From NCBI GenBank assembly GCA_021796335.1, contig JAJYHZ010000003.1:1-54979 (forward strand): a stretch of 54,979 bases of DNA. Reading direction: 5' to 3'. Each line of letters opens with the position of its first letter. Position 1 is the first letter of the stretch. This stretch comes from a bacterium (GTDB lineage: Bacteria; Patescibacteriota; Minisyncoccia; UBA6257; UBA9933). Both the position numbers and the translations under genes were made by a program. A model generated the notes under the pieces. It did not search any database, was not told the origin of the DNA, and worked only from the letters and a program-made list of their open reading frames with translations. Below, in pieces: positions 7,964 to 15,662 of the stretch.

Positions 7964-8740
7964 ATGGAATACGCATTATTAAGCGAAAGCGTACAAATTA
8001 AAAAGATTTCAGAAAACGATAATGAAGGCGTTTTCGAAGTGGAGGGCCTTTTCAGCGGTTACGGTTTGACGATCGGCAATGCGTTGCGCAGGGTTCTTTT
8101 ATCTTCTTTGCCGGGAGCGGCGGTAACCCAGGTCAAGATCAATAACGTCAAACATGAGTTTTCCACTATTGACGGCGTTTTGGAAGACGTTGTTGAATTG
8201 ACTTTAAATCTTAAAAAAATGAGGTTTAAATTTTATGCCGACGAGCTGCAGGTTTTAATGTTAGATATAAAAGGAGAAAAGGAAATTACGGCGGGAGATT
8301 TTAAGACGCCTTCCCAGGTTGAAATCGTGAATCCGGATTTGCACATCGCAACTATTACCGATAAGAAAGTCGAATTAAAAATGGAAATTACGGTTGAAAA
8401 AGGATTGGGATATTCCCCGATTGAATCAAGAAAAACGGAAAAACTTCCCATCGGCGTCGTAGCAATTGATGCGATATTCACTCCCATTACCAAAGTTAAT
8501 TTTACAATTGAGAATATGCGCGTGGGAGAAAGGACTGATTATAACAAATTAAGACTAGTTGTTGAGACTGACGGGACTATTGCTCCGTCAGCGGCCTTGA
8601 GAAAAGCGGCCAATATTTTAAAAGACCATTTTGACAAAGTTTCTCAAGTCGAAGTTGTCGAAGAAGCTATTCCAAAAGAGAAAAAAGAAGCGAAGGAAAC
8701 TAAGGAAAAGAAAGAGACTAAGAAGAAAACAAAAAAGTAG
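7964..8740 (+). CDS. rpoA: RNA polymerase alpha subunit lacking the C-terminal domain
   Basis: This is a 258-residue alpha subunit that nucleates assembly of the core polymerase. The N-terminal domain is complete: LTIGNALRRVLLSSLPG near residues 36-52, then HEFSTIDGVLEDV, and the closing LRKAANILKDHF (about 215-226). The next 30 residues are a Lys/Glu-rich tail that ends at TAG. The usual helix-hairpin-helix C-terminal domain (about 80 residues, binding UP elements and activators) is absent, and the next gene follows without room for it. A GAGGAG lies about 24 bases upstream, too far for a standard ribosome site; it instead precedes a 16-codon overlapping ORF at 7951. Confidence 0.95.
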   Translation: MEYALLSESVQIKKISENDNEGVFEVEGLFSGYGLTIGNALRRVLLSSLPGAAVTQVKINNVKHEFSTIDGVLEDVVELTLNLKKMRFKFYADELQVLMLDIKGEKEITAGDFKTPSQVEIVNPDLHIATITDKKVELKMEITVEKGLGYSPIESRKTEKLPIGVVAIDAIFTPITKVNFTIENMRVGERTDYNKLRLVVETDGTIAPSAALRKAANILKDHFDKVSQVEVVEEAIPKEKKEAKETKEKKETKKKTKK

Positions 8741-8760
8741 TTCATAAAGTGAAAAGTTAT

Positions 8761-8793
8761 AAAGTTCATAACGTAGAATATCTTATGAACTTT
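8761..8793. repeat. Hairpin in the rpoA-rplQ spacer
   Basis: AAAGTTCATAA (8761-8771) pairs perfectly with TTATGAACTTT (8783-8793). Related words flank it (TTCATAAAGT, TATAAACTTG). No T tract follows. Confidence 0.8.
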
Positions 8794-8827
8794 AAGCGAA
8801 GTGAATTTTATAAACTTGCAGTTGTTT

Positions 8828-9178
8828 ATGAGGCATTTAGTAAAAACCAAAAAATTTCATAGGAAGACCGGCCAACGAAAAGCTTTATATAAACATTTAG
8901 CGAATAATCTTATTTTGGAGGAAAAAATGACGACTACGGAGGCCAAGGCAAAATACGTGAAATCTTACGTTGAAAAGATGATAACTTTGGGCAAGAAACA
9001 GAATTTAGCCGCCTTGAGACTTTTAATTTCGCGAATTCCGAAAGGAGCGGCTGAGAAGATTTATTATGAATTAGCTCCGAAATATAAAGGTAGAAAGGGC
9101 GGATATCTGAGAATAACCAAAAGCGCGGGCAAAAGGAAAAGAGACGGAGGGGATATGGCGATCGTGGAATTCGTATAA
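8828..9178 (+). CDS. rplQ: Ribosomal protein bL17
   Basis: This is a 116-residue large-subunit protein near the exit-tunnel rim. It starts MRHLVKTKKFHRKTGQRKAL, the family N-terminus, so the ATG at 8828 is preferred over an in-frame ATG at 8801. ALYKHLANNLI and the IPKGAAEKIYYELAPKYKGR segment are also typical. It closes the classical alpha operon, after which tuf and rpsJ follow in the same direction. Confidence 0.96.
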   Translation: MRHLVKTKKFHRKTGQRKALYKHLANNLILEEKMTTTEAKAKYVKSYVEKMITLGKKQNLAALRLLISRIPKGAAEKIYYELAPKYKGRKGGYLRITKSAGKRKRDGGDMAIVEFV

Positions 9179-9327
9179 GCGCAATCCCGATTAATCTCAA
9201 TCTGAAATTTGCACAATTTTGTGTAATTCTGAGAATTCGTATAACACTTGTAAATTCGAGTTATTAATATTGACTAATCACTATTTAATAGTATAAAATC
9301 AAAAAGTCGTTAAAAAACAAAAATAAT

Positions 9328-9422
9328 AATACTAATATACTAATTCGTGCTAATGATACGAATGATACAAATAATTATTCGTAGCCATTAGTATCATTCG
9401 AATGCATTCGTATATTGGTATT
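9328..9422. repeat. Long nested hairpin upstream of tuf
   Basis: The outer stem pairs AATACTAATATAC (9328-9340) with GTATATTGGTATT (9410-9422), 13 bp with one wobble. The inner stem pairs CGAATGATAC (9359-9368) with GTATCATTCG (9391-9400), perfectly. It ends 14 bases before the tuf ATG. Confidence 0.75.
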
Positions 9423-9436
9423 ATAAATTAATCAAT

Positions 9437-10636
9437 ATGGCAGAAAAAGAAAAATTCGAACGTTCTAAGCCGCATGTTAATGTTGGAACCATCGGACATG
9501 TTGATCATGGCAAAACAACTTTAACCGCAGCTATTACCCACGTTCTTCACTTGAAAGGTTTGATTTCCAAAGAAGAAAAAGTGGACCAAATCGACAATGC
9601 GCCCGAGGAAAAAGCTCGTGGAATTACTATCGCATTGCATCACTCCGAATACGAAACGGAGAAAAGACACTATGCTCACGTTGATGCTCCGGGACACGCG
9701 GATTATATCAAGAACATGATTACCGGTGCAGCTCAGATGGATGGCGCCATTTTGGTGGTCGCCGCCACTGACGGTCCTATGCCTCAAACCCGGGAACATA
9801 TTTTGTTGGCAAGGCAGGTCGGCGTTCCAAATATCGTTGTTTTCTTAAATAAGGTGGATATGGTGGATGATCCGGAACTTATTGATTTGGTTGAAGCCGA
9901 AGTGAGGGAACTTTTAAAGAAATATCAGTTTGATGGAGATAATGCTCCGGTTATCCGAGGGTCGGCTTTGAAAGCTTTGGAAGCTTCATCAGTTGATGAT
10001 CCTGCGGTTAAGCCGATTTTGGATTTGGTGCAGGCTTTGGATGATTATATTCCGGAACCGGTTCGCGATACTGACAAACCGTTTCTGATGCCGGTTGAAG
10101 ATATTTTCTCGATCGAAGGCCGCGGAACCGTTGTTACTGGCCGTGTTGAAAGAGGAATCGTCAAAGTTAATGAAGAAGTTGAAATTATCGGCATCAAGCC
10201 GACGGCAAAAACTGTTGTTACTGGTATTGAAATGTTTAATAAATTATTGGATGAAGGAAAGGCGGGTGATAACGTAGGCGTTCTTTTGAGAGGCCTTAAA
10301 AAAGAGGATGTTGAAAGAGGACAAGTTCTTGCAAAACCGGGAAGCGTAACTCCGCACACTGAATTTGAGGCCGAAGTTTATATCCTGACCAAGGAAGAAG
10401 GCGGACGGCACACCCCGTTCTTCAAGGGATACAAGCCGCAGTTCTATATCCGAACAACCGATGTTACCGGCGAGGTTCAAATTCCGGCAGGAATGGAAAT
10501 GGTTATGCCTGGCGATACGGTTAATTTAGCGATCAAATTGATTGCTCCGGTTGCCTTGGAAGAGAAGCAAAGGTTCGCCATCCGTGAAGGAGGTAAGACT
10601 GTTGGCGCCGGCGCAGTTACAAAAATCATCAAATAA
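9437..10636 (+). CDS. tuf: Elongation factor Tu
   Basis: This is a 399-residue GTPase that delivers aminoacyl-tRNA to the ribosome. It has G1 GHVDHGKT, the switch RGITI, G3 as DAPGH, G4 NKVD and G5 GSALKAL, then two beta-barrel domains ending in VTKIIK. Bacterial EF-Tu normally reads DCPGH at G3. Here the Cys is Ala (codon GCT), as in archaeal and eukaryotic EF1A. Length and everything else are ordinary bacterial EF-Tu. Its ATG lies just after a long hairpin and lacks a Shine-Dalgarno. Confidence 0.98.
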   Translation: MAEKEKFERSKPHVNVGTIGHVDHGKTTLTAAITHVLHLKGLISKEEKVDQIDNAPEEKARGITIALHHSEYETEKRHYAHVDAPGHADYIKNMITGAAQMDGAILVVAATDGPMPQTREHILLARQVGVPNIVVFLNKVDMVDDPELIDLVEAEVRELLKKYQFDGDNAPVIRGSALKALEASSVDDPAVKPILDLVQALDDYIPEPVRDTDKPFLMPVEDIFSIEGRGTVVTGRVERGIVKVNEEVEIIGIKPTAKTVVTGIEMFNKLLDEGKAGDNVGVLLRGLKKEDVERGQVLAKPGSVTPHTEFEAEVYILTKEEGGRHTPFFKGYKPQFYIRTTDVTGEVQIPAGMEMVMPGDTVNLAIKLIAPVALEEKQRFAIREGGKTVGAGAVTKIIK

Positions 10637-10646
10637 AAAATGGCCA

Positions 10647-10735
10647 CAGACTACAGATTACGGTCAACAGCAGTTCTTAAAAAATTTAGAAAATTGCAAA
10701 TAGCCGTAGTCAGTAGACGGTAGTCCGTAAGCTAA
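10647..10735. repeat. Imperfect hairpin in the tuf-rpsJ spacer
   Basis: ACAGACTACAG...ATTACGG near 10652-10669 can pair with CCGTAGTCAGTAGACGGTAGT near 10706-10730. A similar GACTACGG/CCGTAG arrangement lies at 21783-21865 after rpsU. Confidence 0.5.
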
Positions 10736-10740
10736 TCAAA

Positions 10741-11073
10741 ATGAACAAGAAGGCAAAAGAAGAAGGACAATCAAAATTGCGTTTAAGGGTTAGGTCATAT
10801 GACCATAAGCTGATTGATAATTCCATCAAACAGATTATTGAAACCGCTATTCGAAACGGGGCGGAAATAATAGGACCGGTTCCTTTTCCAACGGAATTTA
10901 AGCGCTATACTGTGAACCGTTCGACCTTTGTCCATAAGGATGCCAGAGAGCAGTTTGAACTGAGGGTTCATAATCGCATGATTGATATTCTTAATCCAAA
11001 TCAAAAAATTATTGAAGCTTTGAGCAGTTTGAATTTGCCTTCAGGGGTGGATATTGAGATAAAAATGAGGTAA
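10741..11073 (+). CDS. rpsJ: Ribosomal protein uS10
   Basis: This is a 110-residue small-subunit head protein. Conserved parts are KLRLRVRSYDHKLIDNS, then GPVPFPTEFKRYTVNRSTFVH, HNRMIDILNPNQKIIEAL and the final LPSGVDIEIKMR. It usually leads the S10 operon, with tuf before it. Here tuf-rpsJ is retained, but rpsJ is followed by a terminator and an unrelated Nudix gene, so it has been separated from rplC and the rest of that operon. Confidence 0.97.
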   Translation: MNKKAKEEGQSKLRLRVRSYDHKLIDNSIKQIIETAIRNGAEIIGPVPFPTEFKRYTVNRSTFVHKDAREQFELRVHNRMIDILNPNQKIIEALSSLNLPSGVDIEIKMR

Positions 11074-11104
11074 TAAAAATCGCAAGTTAAAGATTTTATT
11101 ACGC

Positions 11105-11130
11105 AAAATCCCGGTTTTATCCGGGATTTT
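11105..11130 (+). terminator. Terminator ending the ribosomal block
   Basis: AAAATCCCGG (11105-11114), a loop TTTTAT, and CCGGGATTTT (11121-11130). This separates rpsJ from the next gene. Confidence 0.85.
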
Positions 11131-11285
11131 GCTTTGAAACATTTTATGGTATATTGAATTATACCTCTGTGGCAATTGCTTCGAGACAATTTTTACACAT
11201 AATTTTTACGCGCGAAATAAGCTTGGTTTACATCAGAATTTATTCTTAGAAGCGCAATACGAGCCGATTGTTTCGTAATTTTATT

Positions 11286-11873
11286 ATGCAAGAAATTTCC
11301 GCCGGTATTATTATTTACCGAAGAACAAAAGATGGATTGAAATTTCTGATTTTGTATCATGGGCACGGATATTGGAATTTTCCGAAAGGAAAAATCGAAA
11401 GCCGAGAGAAAAGTTTCCAGACAGCCCTAAGGGAAATAAGGGAGGAGACCGGTTTGACCCGGTCTGATTTGAAATTCGGCGATTATTTCAAGACCTCGGA
11501 ACATTTTACTTTTTGGAGAGATAAAGAAAAAGTTTCGAAAAACGTGACTTTTTATTTAGCTGAAACCAAGAGAAAAGCGATTAGAATCTCCGAAGTACAG
11601 GAGGGCCAACCCCATGAAGGATTTGCCTGGTTTACCTATAAAGAGGCTTTGGATATTTTGCATCGCCATAAAGATAGCCAGAGAATTTTAAAACAAGCGT
11701 ACCAATTTTTGCAAAACAAAGGAATCGCGCCGGCGGAAAAAATTGAAAAGCCGCAACAGCAATCTCAGCAACTGCAAAAACATCATTACAAAAAATCAAA
11801 TTATCGTAAAAATCCGCAGCAGTCTCCCAACAGATATAAATATTCTTCCAGACCCAGCGCGGAAATTGAATAA
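11286..11873 (+). CDS. Nudix hydrolase, diadenosine-tetraphosphatase type
   Basis: This is a 195-residue protein with a complete Nudix box, GKIESREKSFQTAL followed by REIREETGL, at about residues 36-58. The preceding HGHGYWNFPKGK is typical of the Ap4A/bis-nucleosyl-tetraphosphatase subfamily, so it probably cleaves nucleoside-linked pyrophosphates using Mg. The last 50 residues form a Gln/Lys-rich, probably disordered tail not usual in the family. The ATG at 11286 (MQEISAGIIIYRR) is the natural start rather than an in-frame TTG at 11268. The exact substrate is not determinable. Confidence 0.85.
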   Translation: MQEISAGIIIYRRTKDGLKFLILYHGHGYWNFPKGKIESREKSFQTALREIREETGLTRSDLKFGDYFKTSEHFTFWRDKEKVSKNVTFYLAETKRKAIRISEVQEGQPHEGFAWFTYKEALDILHRHKDSQRILKQAYQFLQNKGIAPAEKIEKPQQQSQQLQKHHYKKSNYRKNPQQSPNRYKYSSRPSAEIE

Positions 11874-12024
11874 ATCAGAATTCAGGATATATGGTAAGCG
11901 TGTTTTAATTGCCACAATAGCGATTAATCCGTTGAAGTTGTAGCAATAAAAACAGGGGTTGCAATAATTTTATTAAGTTTGCTTTAAAATAATAGTTGAT
12001 TGGTAGCCCTAATTTTTAAAAATT

Positions 12025-12705
12025 ATGGACTTATTTTCAAACGGTGCAATTACATTGAGTTTTGATGATGGGTGGAAATGTATTTACGATAATGCCTTCC
12101 CAATCATTAAAAAGAATAAAATTCTAGCAACTTTTTATGTAATAAGCGGTTATCTTGATGACGAACAATTTCCTCGTTATATGAATATTGAAGATATTCG
12201 GGATTTAGAAAAACACGGACATGAAATTGGCTGTCATACAGTTTCACACAAACATCTTTCGCAAGAAAACAAAAATATAATAAAAGAAGAAATTATTTCA
12301 TCTCTTGATTATTTAAAAAACGAAGGTTTTTCAGTCAGTACATTTTCCTATCCCTACGGAGAATTTAATGATGAAATTTTGGAAATAGTAAAAAACGCAG
12401 GATTTATCGGCGCCCGAAGTGTTGAAAGAGGATTTAATGATTTAGAAACCAACCCCTTTTTATTAAAATGTCAGGCTGTTAAGACTTCAACAAAACCAGA
12501 GCAGGTGAAGGAGTGGATTGATTTTGCTAAAGCCAGGAATAAGTGGTTGATTTTAATGCTTCACCAGATAGATCATGATGGAAGAGAATGGAGCACAACC
12601 TCTGAGATTTTAACAGAAATTGTTGATTGTATAAAAAACAGCAACATTAATTCCATTACGCTTAAAGAGGGTTTGAAAATTTTAAATGATGCAGCAACTA
12701 TTTAA
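12025..12705 (+). CDS. Polysaccharide deacetylase family protein (NodB fold)
   Basis: This is a 226-residue single-domain carbohydrate esterase-4-like protein. Motifs in order: LSFDDGW (catalytic Asp pair), HEIGCHTVSH (metal-binding His pair), FSYPYGEFND, and LMLHQID near the C-terminus. It probably removes N-acetyl groups from peptidoglycan or a surface polysaccharide. No signal peptide is visible, which is odd if the substrate is extracellular. Its last 20 bases overlap the next gene, suggesting translational coupling. Confidence 0.85.
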   Translation: MDLFSNGAITLSFDDGWKCIYDNAFPIIKKNKILATFYVISGYLDDEQFPRYMNIEDIRDLEKHGHEIGCHTVSHKHLSQENKNIIKEEIISSLDYLKNEGFSVSTFSYPYGEFNDEILEIVKNAGFIGARSVERGFNDLETNPFLLKCQAVKTSTKPEQVKEWIDFAKARNKWLILMLHQIDHDGREWSTTSEILTEIVDCIKNSNINSITLKEGLKILNDAATI

Positions 12706-12949
12706 ACAAAAAGTTTTTGAAGTTGTTAAGGAAATTTCAAAAGGAAAAACTTTAACTTACAGACAGGTGGCGGAATTAGCAGGGCGGCCAAAAGCATATC
12801 GGGCAGTCGGAAACATCTTGAATAAGAATTCCTATAAAAATATCCCTTGCCATCGGGTTATCCGTTCTGACGGAGAAATCGGCGGATATAATCGCGGCCA
12901 GAAATTAAAAATAAAAAAATTAAGATCTGAGGGATTTAGAATTGAGTGA
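12686..12949 (+). CDS. O6-alkylguanine-DNA alkyltransferase-like protein, single domain
   Basis: This is an 87-residue protein corresponding to the C-terminal domain of Ogt/MGMT: TLTYRQVAELAGRPKAYRAVGNILN, then IPCHRVI with the methyl-accepting Cys, and IGGYNRG. The Cys is present, so it is not a Trp/Ala alkyltransferase-like (ATL) protein. Full Ogt is near 160-180 residues, whereas this is only the active-site domain with the helix-turn-helix. A DNA alkylation-repair role is probable. It overlaps the deacetylase gene by 20 bases. Confidence 0.88.
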   Translation: MMQQLFKQKVFEVVKEISKGKTLTYRQVAELAGRPKAYRAVGNILNKNSYKNIPCHRVIRSDGEIGGYNRGQKLKIKKLRSEGFRIE

Positions 12950-12992
12950 TTTAATCAAAATAATTTGATATCCTTCATTTTTATTTTTTTTC

Positions 12993-13337
12993 TTATTTTG
13001 CCTTAGCAACTATTTGCTCAAAAACTTTAGGTTCTTTTCTTGCGATTTCCGCTAAGATTTTTCTATCAATTATAATGTTTGCTTTTTTTAATCCGTTAAT
13101 TAGTTTGCTATATGTTGTGCCATTGGTTCTGGCTGCGGCATTGATTTGAACCTGCCATAAGCTGCGGTAGTCTCTTTTCTTTTGTTTTCTTCCGGAAAAT
13201 GCGTGTGACATGGAGTGGAGAAGAGCTTCTTTAGCGGCTCTTTCTTTTGATTTCCTTCCCCAGCGGAATCCCTTGGTCTGTTTTAATACTTTTTCTCTTT
13301 TTTTATGGGCTATTGTGCCTCGTTTTACTCTGGTCAT
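12993..13337 (-). CDS. rplT: Ribosomal protein bL20
   Basis: This is a 114-residue large-subunit assembly protein, starting MTRVKRGTIAHKKREKVLKQ, with KGFRWGRKSKERAAKEAL and RRDYRSLWQVQINAAARTNG-like sequence. It is the last gene of infC-rpmI-rplT, the standard order. The spacer ahead of it (13338-13373) carries the word TTAGTGATTAGTTTTTA also seen before rpsM. Confidence 0.97.
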   Translation of the reverse strand: MTRVKRGTIAHKKREKVLKQTKGFRWGRKSKERAAKEALLHSMSHAFSGRKQKKRDYRSLWQVQINAAARTNGTTYSKLINGLKKANIIIDRKILAEIARKEPKVFEQIVAKAK

Positions 13338-13373
13338 AGATTAGTGGTTAGTGATTAGTTTTTAGTAATTAGG

Positions 13374-13550
13374 CTAGTGGCTGGCGTATTTTTGGATATT
13401 TTTTGCTTCAGTAACAAGCTCTCTCATTCCGGATTTTCGATTCATTTCCTTGCTTTTCTTTTTGGCCCGAAAATGGCCCAAGCCCATGGCTCTTCTGAGA
13501 ACCTTGCCGTTTTTGGTGATTCTAATTCTTTTTTCTACGGTGTTTTTCAT
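13374..13550 (-). CDS. rpmI: Ribosomal protein bL35
   Basis: This is a 58-residue divergent L35. RIRITKNGKVLRRAMGLGHF matches the family's RF..TG.GK..R...G..H core, followed by a basic KKKSKEMNRKSG stretch. The start at 13550 (MKNTVEK) is preferred to an in-frame upstream ATG at 13589, which would add 13 unrelated residues. Identity is supported by position between infC and rplT. Confidence 0.88.
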   Translation of the reverse strand: MKNTVEKRIRITKNGKVLRRAMGLGHFRAKKKSKEMNRKSGMRELVTEAKNIQKYASH

Positions 13551-13655
13551 AGCTTCGCTTTTATAATGCCAATCTGCAGATTTATGCAAATCTGTAAATA
13601 ATGCGGATTCGTATTATTTGTTTCATTCGCAATTATTTGCATATTGGTATTGTGA

Positions 13656-14162
13656 TTACTTTTTTGAGATTTGCATCATTAATCCTTTTCCGCCGAATTT
13701 CGGTTCCATGATGATCTTATATTCAAATGGAATCATTTGCAAAAATTCATTTAATTTTTTCATTGCCCACTCGCGGTTGTATTTTTCGCGTCCTCTTAAA
13801 ATTAACGTTATTCCGACTTTATGCTCTTCATCCAGGAATTCCTGGATTTTTTTGATTCGAATTTCCAAGTCATTTTTTGCCGCACGAGCTCCTATTCTGA
13901 TTTCTTTCAATTCGTTGGCCTTTTGGATAGAACGCTGTTTTTTTAACTCTTTTTCTTTTTGATATCGGAATTTGTCAAAATTGATGATTTTGGCTACCGG
14001 GGGCTTGGCCGTGGGAACGATCTCGATTAGATCCAGTCCTTTTTCTTGGGCTAATTTTAAAGCCGCTTCGCGCGGCATTATGCCAAGATTTTCTCCAGCG
14101 TCATCAATTATCCGCAATTCCGGGGCAGTTATTTGATTATTTATTCGTGTTTTATCTACCAA
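13656..14162 (-). CDS. infC: Translation initiation factor IF-3 with TTG start
   Basis: This is a 168-residue factor that keeps subunits apart and checks the start codon. It starts RINNQITAPELRIID, continues with a linker near FDKFRYQKEKELKKQ, and ends with the C-terminal domain (KEIRIGARAAKNDLEIR and FGGKGLMMQ). The only plausible initiator is TTG at 14160-14162; no in-frame ATG or GTG lies nearby. IF-3 genes often use a poor start codon so that IF-3 limits its own synthesis, and the TTG fits that logic. The leader has no Shine-Dalgarno. Confidence 0.95.
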   Translation of the reverse strand: MVDKTRINNQITAPELRIIDDAGENLGIMPREAALKLAQEKGLDLIEIVPTAKPPVAKIINFDKFRYQKEKELKKQRSIQKANELKEIRIGARAAKNDLEIRIKKIQEFLDEEHKVGITLILRGREKYNREWAMKKLNEFLQMIPFEYKIIMEPKFGGKGLMMQISKK

Positions 14163-14276
14163 TGATTTTAAAATTTAATAGAGAAATCTGTATTTACAGC
14201 TTAATATGTGGAGACGGGATTGTCCCCGGATTTATGGTGCTACATAAAGCGCATCATAAATCCTTCAATTCCTAAC

Positions 14277-14298
14277 GCGAGACAAGCAGTTGTCTCGC
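14277..14298 (-). terminator. Hairpin downstream of the tmRNA gene
   Basis: GCGAGACAA/TTGTCTCGC (14277-14285, 14290-14298) is a 9-bp perfect stem 3' of ssrA. There is no clear T tract, so it may be a processing or pausing hairpin rather than a full terminator. Confidence 0.45.
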
Positions 14299-14330
14299 TC
14301 CCTTTCCACTGCACTCATTTCATTCGTTTG

Positions 14331-14696
14331 TGGAGACGGAGGGATTGAACCCTCGTCCAAAAATTTTTCAAAACAATCTCTACAAGCTTGCCTTAATTAG
14401 AATTTAGAATTAAGAAGTAAGAATTAAGGAAAAACTTCAAAATTCTTTTGCCAATTTTGTCTTTGTTGGTTTTGGCATCCAACAAACAAGCTTGATTATA
14501 ACACCCCTTAATTCCGACTCAAGCATTCAGAAGGGATGCCTGTATTAAGCTAAGGCTAATGCAGGAACTGCAGTTTTGTCGGCAGTTATATGTTTTTTGC
14601 CAGATTTATCCCATACTTAAATTTAAGTATGGGGTTGATGAGATGGCGCTCAACTTGCAATTGTTTTGTCCGATTTTTGTCGAGACGTGCGTCCCC
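14331..14696 (-). ncRNA. ssrA: Transfer-messenger RNA (one-piece tmRNA)
   Basis: The 5' end GGGGACG (at 14696) pairs with CGTCTCC at the 3' end (14332-14338), forming the tRNA-like acceptor stem. TCTCGACA near the 5' end matches the conserved tmRNA TTCGACA element. GGACGAGGGTTCAATCCCTC at the 3' end is the T-arm. The discriminator A is at 14331 and the genome continues CAA, so CCA is added after transcription. The tag frame at 14583-14545 begins with GCC and encodes ADKTAVPALALA then TAA, a classic hydrophobic Ala-Leu-Ala degradation tail. It lies between smpB and infC on the same strand, so protein partner and RNA are neighbours. It rescues ribosomes stalled on broken mRNA. Confidence 0.93.
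14545..14583 (-). other. tmRNA proteolysis-tag reading frame
   Basis: GCC resume codon, 12 residues (ADKTAVPALALA), then TAA. The alanine carried by tmRNA precedes it in the tagged protein. The C-terminal ALALA is the type recognised by ClpXP-like proteases. Confidence 0.9.
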
Positions 14697-14742
14697 ATGT
14701 ATCCGAATAGCGCACGTACTAAGAACGCGCCCATCCGAATAT

Positions 14743-15180
14743 TTATTTTTTTGCCTTGCGCATTTCTCTTTTGTCTTCTCGTTTTTTTATCAATTCGCGT
14801 TTGTCAGCTTTTTTTCGGCTCCTTGCAAGGCCTATTTCCAACTTAATCTTATGATTTTTAGTATAAACTTTTAAAGGCACTAAAGTCAAGTTTTTTTCCT
14901 GTATTTTTCCCGCTAATTCCCTGATTTCTTGGCGCTTCAGAAGCAATTTTCGGGTACGTTTTGAGTCATAATTTTTTGGGGTATTTTGAGGTTGGTAAGG
15001 AGGAATATCGGAACCTAAAAGCCAAGCCTCATTATTTTTAACAATAACATAAGATCCGGAAAGATTTATCCGGCCGTTTTTAATTGATTTAACCTCAAAA
15101 CCGAGTAAGGCAATGCCAGCCTCGAACTTTTCGAGGATTTCATAATCATAATATGCGCGTTTGTTGGTAATAGATTCCAT
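14743..15180 (-). CDS. smpB: SsrA-binding protein SmpB
   Basis: This is a 145-residue partner of tmRNA that places its tRNA-like domain in the empty A site. Family features: NKRAYYDYEILEKFEAGIAL, GFEVKSIKNGRINLSGSY, and the basic GLARSRKKADKRELIKKRED tail that reaches the mRNA channel. The start MESITNKRAY at 15180 is chosen. An in-frame extension to 15288 would add an unrelated hydrophobic stretch and run across a terminator. ssrA follows 46 bases downstream on the same strand. Confidence 0.96.
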   Translation of the reverse strand: MESITNKRAYYDYEILEKFEAGIALLGFEVKSIKNGRINLSGSYVIVKNNEAWLLGSDIPPYQPQNTPKNYDSKRTRKLLLKRQEIRELAGKIQEKNLTLVPLKVYTKNHKIKLEIGLARSRKKADKRELIKKREDKREMRKAKK

Positions 15181-15219
15181 ATGAAAAGTATAAAGTAAAA
15201 TGGAAAATGGAAAAAGTAA

Positions 15220-15257
15220 AGTAGGGAGAGATAAAAAAAGTAGGGAGAGATAAAAAA
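15220..15257. repeat. 19-bp tandem duplication in the smpB leader
   Basis: Two exact tandem copies of AGTAGGGAGAGATAAAAAA lie between the upstream terminator and smpB. Confidence 0.85.
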
Positions 15258-15278
15258 GGAGGCGCTCATTGCGCCCCC
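15258..15278 (-). terminator. Strong rho-independent terminator
   Basis: On the minus strand GGGGGCGC (15278-15271), loop AATGA, GCGCCTCC (15265-15258), then TTTTTTAT. It ends the 66-residue gene just upstream. Confidence 0.9.
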
Positions 15279-15284
15279 TCAAGC

Positions 15285-15485
15285 TCAAAAGAACCGATTG
15301 GGGAAGATTTGACCATCGATTTCGATAAAATAGCCCGCTTCTATTTCACTTTTCAGTACTTTACGGGCCAGGGATTTAGTTATGTTCTCATCAGCAATCC
15401 GAAGAAATTCTTCTTCAGATAAGCCCCGCATTCCTTTTTTGGCGATTTCTTGGTCCAAATAATTCAACCACCATCGTGATGACAT
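15285..15485 (-). CDS. Small hypothetical protein with strong Shine-Dalgarno-like leader
   Basis: This is a 66-residue product starting MSSRWWLNYLDQEIAKKG and containing GLSEEEFLRIADENITKSLA. Its alternating helices could be a small helix-turn-helix or protein-binding module; no family is recognised. It is an isolated transcription unit with a strong terminator. Upstream of the ATG is AAAGGTGGTGAG, a clear Shine-Dalgarno-like stretch. That is rare in this window, where most genes have none and the 16S lacks the matching tail. This may indicate acquisition or a special mode of translation. Confidence 0.65.
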   Translation of the reverse strand: MSSRWWLNYLDQEIAKKGMRGLSEEEFLRIADENITKSLARKVLKSEIEAGYFIEIDGQIFPNRFF

Positions 15486-15662
15486 CCACTCACCACCTTT
15501 CGGATATGAATTTTGTAGTTTCTGAATTTATTATATTATTATTTTTTAAAAAATAAAATAATTTTGTGCGGGGTTTTAATTTATAAATCTTTCACTTAAA
15601 ATGAATTATGCATCCGAATAGCGTATTATTCCGCTAAGCGAGGTGTCCATTTGAATTAATTT

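Noticed and set aside
14559-14874. Two plus-strand ORFs in the smpB-infC gap
   Set aside because: They lie on the opposite strand of the tmRNA and smpB and have no family signal.
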